DNA of 64,000 bases from the NCBI GenBank assembly GCA_964616465.1, contig CAZTTO010000003.1, forward strand, positions 62,001 to 126,000. The letters are read 5' to 3'. Each line of letters starts with the position of its first letter. Within the stretch, counting starts at the first letter, position 1. Source of the DNA: JAFLBI01 sp964616465. Lineage in GTDB: Bacteria; Bacteroidota; Bacteroidia; Chitinophagales; Chitinophagaceae. Of this stretch, positions 43,958 through 52,869 are shown one piece after another. The notes under the pieces are model-generated. The model saw only the letters and a list, made by a program, of their open reading frames with translations. It was not told where the DNA came from and did not search any database. A program made the translations under genes and the position numbers.

Positions 43958-45283
43958 CTATTCTCTCGGTGGCAAAAGGCTAATACCTCCGGCTACAGGA
44001 ATAAGTGATTGACCAGGAAGCAATGAGTTGCTTTTATTATTATTTGAAGGAAGAGCAGCAGGCTGAGCTTTAACCTGATTGCTTTTATCTTTAGGAGAGT
44101 TGTTTTTATTTGCTGTATTTGTTTGAGATAGCTTAGATTCTTTTGCTTTTTTTGGTGGATGAAGAAAAGCCAGATATGAGGTAGGCCTTGGCTGATGTTT
44201 TACAAAATGCTCTTGTATTTTTTTCAGGTCTGCATAGTGAATGTTAGGAAACCTAGAATAAGGAGTTGATAAATGTGCTTGTATAATCTTCATTTGAGGG
44301 CGATCGGGTTTACCGTTTTCGGGTTGCACAGAAAGCGGGTAGTTTTTCCAGAGAGGACCTCCTGCCCAATAGTTTCCATTAACACCCAAATCTTGTAGGC
44401 AATTCATAAAATTCTCTAAGACCTTCAGCCATCTTACATCATAATCTGGCACACCGTATTCTCCTATAAATCCTCTTTTGTTATGTTTTTTCAACCACTT
44501 TACAAAAGGAAGTACCCTTTGTATACCTATCATTTCATCTACCTCTGCTAAGTGGTAGGGCTTCTTATATCTGCCAGAATAATCTTCATCAAAATATGAA
44601 TGCGCGTCGTAAATGATTTTATTGGAAGGGTCGTGTAAAAAACGAAGGTCATCACTAAACTCCTCCCATTTTTCGCAAGCAGCATAGTTGTTGCCCGCAA
44701 TCATGATGGCAGTATGTTTGTCTTGTTTTCTTATTTCATCAATCGCTTGTTGAGCTGTTTCTCTCCATGAATAGCTGCCCATATTGTGCGGCTCATGCAT
44801 GATGTCGTATGCATAAATATTTTTGAACCCCTTAAATTCTTGTGTGAGTTTCTTCCACACATCATTAAAATGTGCCCGCGGTACTTGCTGTGTTCCAACA
44901 ATTTGATCTACACCTCTCAGGTTGTATCTACCAAAATTGTGTAAACTCAATATAACCTGAATACCCTTCGATTCGCAATAGGCGACAAGGTCCTTAATTT
45001 GTTGTAAGTCCTGACTTTCAAGCGGACCGCCTAAGCTTTTTTGAATACGCTCCCATTTGAAAAGGATATCAAACAGTCGGAATCCTCTGTTATAGAAATA
45101 GTCAATATCTTGAATAGTTGGATAAGCATAATCTTGACCTAAAATTCCTGGCAAACGATTTTCTGAAAACTCTCCGCCACAGAGGTTAATCCCGAAGGGT
45201 AATGCCTCCGGCAATGTTGACTTTTGTGCAAAAGTGGCAACATGCAATAAAAAAAGAAAAGCATATAGCAATCGGCTATTCAT
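43958..45283 (-). CDS. GH5-family glycoside hydrolase paralogue 1
   Basis: 441 residues with a signal peptide (ending TFAQ). The (beta/alpha)8 domain covers about residues 30-350: ILFKWERIQ, ILSLHNFGRY, IMHEPHNMG (acid/base glutamate), DAHSYFDEDYSG, FIGEYGVP (nucleophile), NGNYWAGGPLW. The asparagine before the acid/base glutamate (NEP in most GH5 enzymes) is H here. A C-terminal ~70-residue tail rich in Ser, Asn, Lys and Pro follows and has no clear sorting domain. The second paralogue lies at 49638-50732. Confidence 0.9.
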   Translation of the reverse strand: MNSRLLYAFLFLLHVATFAQKSTLPEALPFGINLCGGEFSENRLPGILGQDYAYPTIQDIDYFYNRGFRLFDILFKWERIQKSLGGPLESQDLQQIKDLVAYCESKGIQVILSLHNFGRYNLRGVDQIVGTQQVPRAHFNDVWKKLTQEFKGFKNIYAYDIMHEPHNMGSYSWRETAQQAIDEIRKQDKHTAIMIAGNNYAACEKWEEFSDDLRFLHDPSNKIIYDAHSYFDEDYSGRYKKPYHLAEVDEMIGIQRVLPFVKWLKKHNKRGFIGEYGVPDYDVRWLKVLENFMNCLQDLGVNGNYWAGGPLWKNYPLSVQPENGKPDRPQMKIIQAHLSTPYSRFPNIHYADLKKIQEHFVKHQPRPTSYLAFLHPPKKAKESKLSQTNTANKNNSPKDKSNQVKAQPAALPSNNNKSNSLLPGQSLIPVAGGISLLPPRE

Positions 45284-45531
45284 AGTTTATTATTACTCGG
45301 TGGTTTGTCCGGGTAAACGGATTGGATTGCTTTTCAGAGGATTGGATTAGTTGCAATATCCAAATTTTACAGTTCCAAGCAGCAATTTGTTGCTTAAACT
45401 AGTCTTAAAAAAGCCTTCAACCATATTTTTGATGGATTGTTATGGCTTATTCGAAACAAAAAACTCATCATTTGTAACATACAATCGGCTTTCGTAGTAT
45501 TTTCAACCTCTAATCGACTTTAAGTTAACGT
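45284..45531. other. Divergent gap between GH5 paralogue 1 and the subtilase
   Basis: About 250 bp. It should hold two divergent promoters, but I see no exact TAnnTTTG element and no other conserved structure. Confidence 0.4.
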
Positions 45532-48500
45532 ATGAAGACTCCTATGGTACCTCCTGTTTCGGGAATTTTCAAAGGCATTATTGCTGCAATTCCCATGTTT
45601 TTACTTGCTGCCAATACGTTTGCACAGCGCCCAATAGAGCCACTTAGCGATCCAACCGCATCAAAACAATTGGCGCAGGTGCTTAAGAAATCAAGCGAGG
45701 AAAACTACAAGCGTGCACTAGAAAAAGCACGCAGATTTAACCTGCCTATTAGTATGAAAGATGAGAAAACTATGCAGGAGGCATATTTAACAGGAATTGA
45801 TGACAATGGATTTCTTCAATACACTACCACATACAACAATATAGATGCCTCAACCACCTCGGGAGCAATCCATCTTTGGCCAGGCGGAAGATCTGGTTTA
45901 AATCTGGCAGGGGCTTATGACCAGCTAAGGGATAGACTTGGTATTTGGGACGGCGGTGGTTTACGCAACACACATGTGGAGCTTATAGGAAGAATCGATT
46001 ATAGGGGAACTGGAAGTTTAAGTGATCACGGAACACACGTGGCGGGCACTATGATTTCAACAGGCGTTAACCCAGTTTCGAAGGGCATGGCCTATGGCTT
46101 TCCAAGAATCATAGGGTACAGTTTTAATGAGGAGCAACCAAGTATGGCCAATGAATCTCCTAACCTTTTGTTGTCTAACCACTCTTATGGTGTAATTGCA
46201 GGATGGAGCAGAAACCAATCACAAAACAACAGATGGGAGTTTTATGGTCGTCCAAACGAAAATGAAGATGTGAATTTTGGTTATTATGATAGTCGCTCTA
46301 GAACCTGGGATGATATCGTTTATAAAGCGCCATTTTACCTTCCAGTGAAGTCTGCGGGAAATAACAGAAGTGTGAATGGCCCAGCTGTTGGCGCAGAATA
46401 CTTTAGAAGAAATGCAAGTGGAACATGGATTGCGGAAACTAGACCAGAAGGCATTTCTAGTAATGATGGCTACGATATTATTTCTACTTATGGGAATGCT
46501 AAAAATATTCTAACCGTAGGAGCTGTAAACTTAATAGCCAATGGTTTCAATATTACCAATGATGTAGTGCTTTCAAATTTTACAAGTTTCGGTCCAAGTG
46601 ATGATGGTCGTATTAAACCAGACTTGGTAGGAAGCGGGGTAGCAATGGTTTCTCCAATATCAACAGGAGATAGAGCATATGGCTCATTAAGTGGAACTTC
46701 CATGTCGGCCCCCAATGTAACAGGAACCCTTGCGCTTCTTCAAGAACTTTATCATAGAAGAAACAATGCGTTTATGCGAGCTTCTACCTTAAAGGGTCTT
46801 GCAATTCATACAGTAGATGAAGCAGGCCCAGCACAAGGCCCAGACTATAAGTTTGGATGGGGATTAATTAATGGAGAAAGAGCAGCAAGAGTAATTACGC
46901 AAAGAGGAATCTCAACTAGAATTATTGAAAGAGCTTTAGAAACGGGTCAGGTTGATACATTCAATGTAATTGCAAGTGGAAATGGGGGCAATATTAAAGT
47001 AACACTATGTTGGACAGACTTTCCAGGCGAGGTAACCAGCCCTGCAGTATTAAATGATCCTTCGCTTAAATTGGTAAATGATTTAGATGTTCGCTTGGTT
47101 AGGATTTCAGATAATGATACTTCTCGCCCTTGGGTACTAACACCGGGCAATCCAGATGCACCAGCAACTCGAGGAGATAACTTTAGAGACAATGTTGAAG
47201 TAATTGAAACAACCCATAATACTGTTCCAGGTGCAGCTTACAGAGTAATTGTAAGGCATAAAAAGCTATTGTTAGTGAATACACCACAATCCTATTCTTT
47301 AATCATTAGTGGAATTGGTGGATCAGCAGTTGGAACATCAGCAGCAACTAACAATGCAGATTCTAGAGTAGATAATGTAACGTTTGGTGGAATAAATAAC
47401 ACAACAAACACAGGTTGTGCTACATACAGCGATTTTACAAGTCTGGCACCGGCAGTTGTATCACCAGGACAAATTGTTCCTTTAACAGTTACACTAGGAA
47501 CATGTGGGGCGAATAATAACAAAATGGCCAAAGTGTATATTGATTTCAACAACAATGGTCTATTTACCGAAGCAAATGAATTGGTTGCCACATCACCAGT
47601 TATAAATGGAACCCAGTCTTTTTCTGCTAATGTGACCATTCCGGCTAATATCGTACCCGGTTCGTTTCTCCGCATGCGCATAGTAGCTGTTGAGACTTCT
47701 AATGCTGATGATATTCAGCCCACAGGAAATTATACAAGAGGTGAGACAGAAGATTATGTGGTAAGTGTTGTTCGTCCAACAACAGACCTTGGAATTGTAG
47801 CGCTACTTCGTCCAGATAGCACTTGGTGTGGTGGAACAGCTCAAAGGGTGATTGCACGAGTAAGAAACAATGGTATTAATGCCATTGCTTCTGGTGGAAA
47901 CATTCCTGTAACAGCTGTTGTTCGTCAGGGTACAACCACAATTGCTACACTTACTGGAACCTACAACAATACTTTGGCCCCCAATGCAGAAGACGATGTA
48001 ACATTAGCGGGTACATTTAATACAACTGCGGGCGTGACTTACACCATTACATTATCACACACCATGACGGGCGACTTAGTGCAAACCAATAATACCGTTG
48101 AGTTTAGTAGAACGGCCTCGGCAACGCCCTCAACGCCACCAACAGGTACTCTTATCAATTGTGCATCAACTAATAATTTCAGAGCTCAGGGAAGTGGTGC
48201 AGGAACCTTGTTTTGGTATACTTCAAATACGGCTACACAGCCAGTATTTACTGGTCCTCAAGGAAGTTTCTCTGTTTCAGGCACACCACCATCACAGTTT
48301 TTCATTGGTCTAAACGATGCTACCGTAAAAACAGGTGTACTCAACAAGAACATGTTTAGCAGCGGTGGTTATAATCAGTTTACTCCAGATTTGACAGTTC
48401 AAGCAATAGCACCATTTACACTCGAAAAGGCAAGAATATATGTAGGTAATTCTGGAAGAATTCGATTCGATGTTATCAATGAAAACAACCAATTGGTTTC

Positions 48501-49311
48501 AACAGCTACGGTTGATGTTACAGCAACTTCTACCACTCCCGGTGCTGGTGCAACAAACAACGACCCCAATGATCCTGGTGTTGAAGTAACATTAAACTTA
48601 AGTTTTCCTGCTGCTGGCAACTATAGAATACGACCAGTTTATTTCAATGGTGCAACCTTGTTTAGAAACAACAATATTCCACTTTCACCAGAAACCTATC
48701 CAATAACAGTACCAGGCTTGCTATCTATTACAGGATCAACGGTTTCGGGCGGCGACGTTCAGTCATTTTACTATTATTTGTACGACTGGACAGTTCGCGC
48801 AATTACTGGTTGTGCCTCTGTGAATAGGGTTGCAGTTACTCCTACAACACCTCAAATCACGAGATCAGGTACAACCTTAACTTCTCCTTTCCCATCCAAC
48901 AACCAGTGGTACTTTAATGGTAATCCATTAGGTGGTGCTACAGGAACTTCGCTACAATCTCAGGGTGATGGTGTGTATTGGGTTGTGAATACAGCTAATA
49001 ATTGCGGATCTGCTCAAGATGTTATAACAGCTATTCCTGTTGTAAATGCTGCAACTATTGGTTTTACTGCAAGTCCAAACCCGTTGCGTAGAGGCACAAC
49101 TTTGCGTTACCAATTTACTTTGAGAGAGCCTGATCAAGTTTCATTAATGCTTGTAGATGGACAAGGAAAACAAGTGTACCAGCAAGCATTAGGTCGAGTA
49201 ACAGGAACAACTACTGGTAATATTACTACAGGTGAGTTGGGATCTGGTATCTATAACTTGGTTTTAAAGGGCAGAAGAGCGCAGTATATACAAAGAATTA
49301 TTGTTCAATAA
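45532..49311 (+). CDS. Secreted S8 (subtilisin-like) protease with GEVED domain and T9SS sorting tail
   Basis: 1259 residues. Signal peptide, ending AQRP near 33. Peptidase S8 triad: Asp140 (GIWDGG), His166 (SDHGTHVAG), Ser390 (SGTSMSAP). A PPC-like beta domain follows, then a GEVED-type domain (about 605-745: NTGCATYSDF...RGETEDYVVSVV), a CARDB-like segment (TDLGIVALLRPDS), more beta domains, and a Por-secretion/T9SS C-terminal domain (about 1180-1259: FTASPNPLRRGTTLRY...QGKQVYQQ...GIYNLVLKGRRAQYIQRIIVQ). It should be exported and surface-bound by type IX secretion. Confidence 0.93.
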   Translation: MKTPMVPPVSGIFKGIIAAIPMFLLAANTFAQRPIEPLSDPTASKQLAQVLKKSSEENYKRALEKARRFNLPISMKDEKTMQEAYLTGIDDNGFLQYTTTYNNIDASTTSGAIHLWPGGRSGLNLAGAYDQLRDRLGIWDGGGLRNTHVELIGRIDYRGTGSLSDHGTHVAGTMISTGVNPVSKGMAYGFPRIIGYSFNEEQPSMANESPNLLLSNHSYGVIAGWSRNQSQNNRWEFYGRPNENEDVNFGYYDSRSRTWDDIVYKAPFYLPVKSAGNNRSVNGPAVGAEYFRRNASGTWIAETRPEGISSNDGYDIISTYGNAKNILTVGAVNLIANGFNITNDVVLSNFTSFGPSDDGRIKPDLVGSGVAMVSPISTGDRAYGSLSGTSMSAPNVTGTLALLQELYHRRNNAFMRASTLKGLAIHTVDEAGPAQGPDYKFGWGLINGERAARVITQRGISTRIIERALETGQVDTFNVIASGNGGNIKVTLCWTDFPGEVTSPAVLNDPSLKLVNDLDVRLVRISDNDTSRPWVLTPGNPDAPATRGDNFRDNVEVIETTHNTVPGAAYRVIVRHKKLLLVNTPQSYSLIISGIGGSAVGTSAATNNADSRVDNVTFGGINNTTNTGCATYSDFTSLAPAVVSPGQIVPLTVTLGTCGANNNKMAKVYIDFNNNGLFTEANELVATSPVINGTQSFSANVTIPANIVPGSFLRMRIVAVETSNADDIQPTGNYTRGETEDYVVSVVRPTTDLGIVALLRPDSTWCGGTAQRVIARVRNNGINAIASGGNIPVTAVVRQGTTTIATLTGTYNNTLAPNAEDDVTLAGTFNTTAGVTYTITLSHTMTGDLVQTNNTVEFSRTASATPSTPPTGTLINCASTNNFRAQGSGAGTLFWYTSNTATQPVFTGPQGSFSVSGTPPSQFFIGLNDATVKTGVLNKNMFSSGGYNQFTPDLTVQAIAPFTLEKARIYVGNSGRIRFDVINENNQLVSTATVDVTATSTTPGAGATNNDPNDPGVEVTLNLSFPAAGNYRIRPVYFNGATLFRNNNIPLSPETYPITVPGLLSITGSTVSGGDVQSFYYYLYDWTVRAITGCASVNRVAVTPTTPQITRSGTTLTSPFPSNNQWYFNGNPLGGATGTSLQSQGDGVYWVVNTANNCGSAQDVITAIPVVNAATIGFTASPNPLRRGTTLRYQFTLREPDQVSLMLVDGQGKQVYQQALGRVTGTTTGNITTGELGSGIYNLVLKGRRAQYIQRIIVQ

Positions 49312-49637
49312 GTTCTAACAGGGCCTTGAGTAATTACTAAGGACTTGTAGAATTAGCACTACAAATTGGGGTTTTTGCCCGTTTGTAGTGCTTTTTTTAT
49401 GCAGTTTCTCGCCGCCGCCGTCCCCAAAGTACTTTTTAGAGCAGTAGAATAAGTTCGACAAACTTGTCGAACAAAGCCCGTCTATGCATCGAAGTTGAAC
49501 CATGTCCATTCGTGTTTTAAGGTATTTTTAAGGCAAATTTTATCGACATAACATACATATAATCAGCTATTTAGCACGCGACCCCTTCTTAGGAGCTTTG
49601 TACTGTAAATGAATTGCAGACTTCAAAACTCCTAGTC
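49312..49637. other. Gap after the subtilase, with its terminator
   Basis: 325 bp. Beyond the terminator at 49355-49398 I see only AT-rich sequence and no RNA-like fold or exact TAnnTTTG promoter element. Confidence 0.4.
49355..49398 (+). terminator. Intrinsic terminator after the subtilase
   Basis: AGCACTACAAA (49355-49365) pairs with TTTGTAGTGCT (49382-49392), an 11-bp stem with a 16-base loop, followed by a run of T. Confidence 0.88.
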
Positions 49638-50732
49638 ATGAAAAAGTTACTCACCTTCCTCGCCCTCGTTCTTCTCGCAGCGAATGTAGTAGTAGCTGAT
49701 ACTTTAAGAACCAACCGCAATGTCGTTTTTAACAAATACACCAATAAGTATATGGAAATGCGCACCCACCTTGGAGTTACCATTTGTGGTGGCGAATTTG
49801 GTCAATTAAACATGCCTGGTACTTATAACCGTGACTATATCTATCCTAATGAAAATCAGATGAAATACTACGCAACTAAGGGTATTCGTCTGATCCAGAT
49901 CCCTTTCCGTTGGGAACGCTTACAGCATAAGATGTTTGGAGAATTGAATACTGCTGATTTAAACTTACTTGATAATGCAATTGAAGCAGCTGCTAAGTAT
50001 AACATCGAAATTATCCTTGACATGCACAACTACGGTAGATATCGCATTAACAACACCGACTATATCATTGGAATGCCAGAAGTTCCTCGCGCTGCTTACA
50101 GAGATGCTTGGAAAAAATTAGCTAACTACTTCAAGAAGCACGATAATATTTACGCTTATGTAATTATGGCTGAACCAAACAATATGGGTATTTATACTTG
50201 GTTCCCAACTGCACAGGCTGCTATATACGGAATTAGAGAAGCCGACCGTAACACTACTATTATAGTTGATGGCGACGGTTACGCAAACGCAAAAAACTGG
50301 GTAAATTACAGCGATGATTTGAAACACTTAATTGATCCAGCAAACAATTTAGTATACAGCGCTCACAACTATTTTGACGATGATTGTAGCGGAACTTATA
50401 ACGAAGTAAACGGTAAGAGAGAAGTGAATCCTAATATAGGAATTGAAAAAGCAAAGCCTTTTATAAACTGGTTGAAAGCAAACAATAAGAAAGGTTTCTT
50501 CGGTGAGTTTGGTGTTCCTTGTACTGATGGAAAATGGATGGAAGCAATGGAAAACTTCATCCGTTACATTAGAGAAGAAAATGTTGGAGCAATGTATTGG
50601 GCTGGTGGTGCTTGGTGGCACGATTACCCACTTGCAATTGAGCCAAGAAATGGTAAAGACAGACCTCAAATGTTGGTATTACAGAAGTACACTAAAGACC
50701 GCAATTATCATTTAATGTATGCCAAAAATTAG
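49638..50732 (+). CDS. GH5-family glycoside hydrolase paralogue 2
   Basis: 364 residues from ATG 49638, with a signal peptide (MKKLLTFLALVLLAANVVVA). Same domain as paralogue 1: IPFRWERLQ, ILDMHNYGRY, IMAEPNNMG, SAHNYFDDDCSG, FFGEFGVP, MYWAGGAWW. The acid/base motif reads AEP rather than NEP. No C-terminal extension. Substrate unknown; the pair likely acts on a beta-linked glucan or mannan at the envelope. Confidence 0.9.
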   Translation: MKKLLTFLALVLLAANVVVADTLRTNRNVVFNKYTNKYMEMRTHLGVTICGGEFGQLNMPGTYNRDYIYPNENQMKYYATKGIRLIQIPFRWERLQHKMFGELNTADLNLLDNAIEAAAKYNIEIILDMHNYGRYRINNTDYIIGMPEVPRAAYRDAWKKLANYFKKHDNIYAYVIMAEPNNMGIYTWFPTAQAAIYGIREADRNTTIIVDGDGYANAKNWVNYSDDLKHLIDPANNLVYSAHNYFDDDCSGTYNEVNGKREVNPNIGIEKAKPFINWLKANNKKGFFGEFGVPCTDGKWMEAMENFIRYIREENVGAMYWAGGAWWHDYPLAIEPRNGKDRPQMLVLQKYTKDRNYHLMYAKN

Positions 50733-51141
50733 ACTATGGATAAATAAAAAATTATGCAAAACATTTACAGATAAAGGGCCGCGATTTCGCAGCCCTTTGT
50801 CGTTTGAAATACATCTACTATGTCATTATTCGTAAAGGCCTCATCTTAGTAACAATAAATTACATGACGCAGTCTTATTTTTCAACTTATAAGAAAACCG
50901 CTTACCCAAATTATCAAAAGCATAACACAGTTTCACATTTACTTAAGAAAACATTGCAAAAGCAAGGCCAATAAGTGTTTTACAGATTTATACTGATTCA
51001 ATATGGGGCATTTAAATTCCATTCATCACAGTATATCAATACATTGTTTCAAATCATCCTTTTCTACAAATCAGACTTTGTAACGTTTCTATGTTTGCAT
51101 CGTATAACAAGCAATACATCACAAAATAAAAAACAACCAAC
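50733..51141. other. Gap with terminator-like hairpin and a promoter
   Basis: About 410 bp. A hairpin AAAGGGC/GCCCTTT (50773-50798) with an inner GCG/CGC extension follows the GH5 gene, with a weak T run. The -7 element of the next gene is at 51090-51097. The rest is featureless AT-rich DNA. Confidence 0.5.
51090..51097 (+). promoter_or_regulatory. -7 promoter element for the PepSY-like gene
   Basis: TATGTTTG, exact TAnnTTTG, 44 bases before the ATG at 51142. No clear -33 partner. Confidence 0.45.
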
Positions 51142-51573
51142 ATGAAAAAGTTTTTAATCGCTGCCCTAGTCTTAATTGCTTCTGGCACAGCAATGGCAAA
51201 TAACGATGCCAAAAAAGTAAACTATCAAATTTTGCAAAATTTCGCACTTAATTTTCGCGGAGCTGAACAGGTAGAGTGGACTGTAAAAAAAGACCTTATC
51301 AAGGCCAGCTTTGCATGGTATGGAGAAAAAGCAGAAGCATTTTACTCAACCGAAGGAGAGTTTTTAGGATTGACTCGTAGGATTGAAGTACAACAATTGC
51401 CTTCGGCTATTAAGCGGAACTTAAAAAAGTCTTACAGCGACGATCAAATTTTGGAATCTATTGAGTTTGAAAAAGATGGTATTACAAAATACTATGTAAC
51501 TGTTTTGACAGAGAAAGGAAAGCAAATTCTTGAGGCGGAGCTAAGTGGAACTGTCTCTATTTATAAAAAATAG
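51142..51573 (+). CDS. PepSY-like secreted protein
   Basis: 143 residues. Signal peptide MKKFLIAALVLIASGTAMA. The mature part has the small alpha-beta pattern of PepSY-like/DUF2874 proteins: ILQNFALNFRGAEQVEWTVKKDLIKASF... and QLPSAIKRNLKKSYSDDQILESIEFEKDGITKYYVTV. Such proteins are periplasmic with unproven roles. Has its own promoter and terminator, so a single-gene unit. Confidence 0.75.
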   Translation: MKKFLIAALVLIASGTAMANNDAKKVNYQILQNFALNFRGAEQVEWTVKKDLIKASFAWYGEKAEAFYSTEGEFLGLTRRIEVQQLPSAIKRNLKKSYSDDQILESIEFEKDGITKYYVTVLTEKGKQILEAELSGTVSIYKK

Positions 51574-51606
51574 TTTCTCAGCAGTTGATTGATTAGGTTT
51601 GGAAAA

Positions 51607-51637
51607 TCATGCAGCTCTTTTTGAGCTGCATTTTTTA
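51607..51637 (+). terminator. Intrinsic terminator after the PepSY-like gene
   Basis: ATGCAGCTC (51609-51617) pairs with GAGCTGCAT (51623-51631), loop of 5 T, followed by TTTTTT. Confidence 0.9.
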
Positions 51638-51726
51638 TTTACAAGATTTAGAAGATAGGGGTAAGCGTGTAAATCATGAAGCTTATTTGATGTTCAAAAA
51701 AACCGCATATCTATTATCTTCATAGT

Positions 51727-52824
51727 ATGACCAAAATTCCCTATCTCCGTTATTTGAATGTGTTGTCGCTTTTCAACACAAAACGCACAAGAGCTATTTT
51801 GAGTGTTAATCCAACGGTTGTTCCTGTTCGAGAAGAGGCTCGCTGCATAAGAATCTTTGCCTATAACTACACCCAAACAAGCCTAGAAGAACGCGAATTG
51901 CAGACAGTGGAAGATTGTTTTCCCTTTAGAGATAATCAACATATATCTTGGATCAATATTGATGGAATAAGAAAGCATGATGTAGAAACCATTTGTCAGC
52001 ATTTTGGCATACACGCATTAACTGTCGAAGATATTATGAGTGTTGGGCAAAGACCTAAAATGGAGGCCATTGGTGATGTGCTTTATTGTTTATTGAATAT
52101 GTTGTATTTCAATCAGCAAAAGTCAACTGTAGAAGTTGAACAAATAAGTATTATTCTTGGAAGAGGTTTTGTAATCTCTTTTCAAGAAGACCCTGAAAGA
52201 GATGTATTCAACGGATTGCGTGACAGACTAAGAGTACCAACAAGCCGACATCGTCAATTAGGTGCAGACTATCTCTGCTATACTATGTTAGACATGATTG
52301 TTGATCATTATTTTATTGTGATGGATCAATTAGGTGAGCGGATTGAGCAACTAGAAGAAAAAATAGTTCGTTCCAGTAACAAAAGAAGTTTAGCGGAGAT
52401 TAATGCACTTAGAAAAGAGCTCATTGTTCTGAAGCGAAATGTGCAACCTGTTCGCGATTTAATTAATGGACTCATTCGAAGCGAATCGGAACTGCTGGAA
52501 GAAAAAACAACTAAATACTTTAGGGATGTTTATGATCATATCGTACAAGCCAGTGAATTGGTTGAAAGTTATCGCGATATGATGATTAACCTGCAAGACC
52601 TTTATTTGAGCAATGTAAATCTCAAAATGAATGAGGTTATGAAAGTAATGGCCATAGTAACCTGTTTATTAGCACCCGCAACTGTCATTGGTGGTATATT
52701 CGGAATGAACTTCGATATGATTCCCTATCTCCATCATCCCAATGGGTTTTATATAGCGGTTGGACTCATGTTACTAGTTCCTGCTTGGATGCTTTGGCAA
52801 TTCAAAAAACGGGGATGGTATTAA
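51727..52824 (+). CDS. corA: CorA magnesium/cobalt transporter
   Basis: 365 residues, close to the usual CorA length. A large cytosolic N-terminal domain with a long coiled-coil helix, then two membrane segments at the C-terminus; the pore motif GMN is in GGIFGMNFDMIP near residue 325. The CorA signature YxxVxxxM-type helix is present in QDLYLSNVNLKMNEVMKVMAI. Forms pentameric channels in the inner membrane. Confidence 0.95.
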   Translation: MTKIPYLRYLNVLSLFNTKRTRAILSVNPTVVPVREEARCIRIFAYNYTQTSLEERELQTVEDCFPFRDNQHISWINIDGIRKHDVETICQHFGIHALTVEDIMSVGQRPKMEAIGDVLYCLLNMLYFNQQKSTVEVEQISIILGRGFVISFQEDPERDVFNGLRDRLRVPTSRHRQLGADYLCYTMLDMIVDHYFIVMDQLGERIEQLEEKIVRSSNKRSLAEINALRKELIVLKRNVQPVRDLINGLIRSESELLEEKTTKYFRDVYDHIVQASELVESYRDMMINLQDLYLSNVNLKMNEVMKVMAIVTCLLAPATVIGGIFGMNFDMIPYLHHPNGFYIAVGLMLLVPAWMLWQFKKRGWY

Positions 52825-52857
52825 GGATTCCTTACCAGTTCTCCCCCTTTCTTTTAC

Positions 52858-52865
52858 TACATTTG
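52858..52865 (+). promoter_or_regulatory. -7 promoter element abutting rlmD
   Basis: TACATTTG, exact TAnnTTTG, with four bases before the GTG start at 52870. As for kdsD, transcription would begin at or next to the start codon. Confidence 0.45.
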
Positions 52866-52869
52866 CCCA

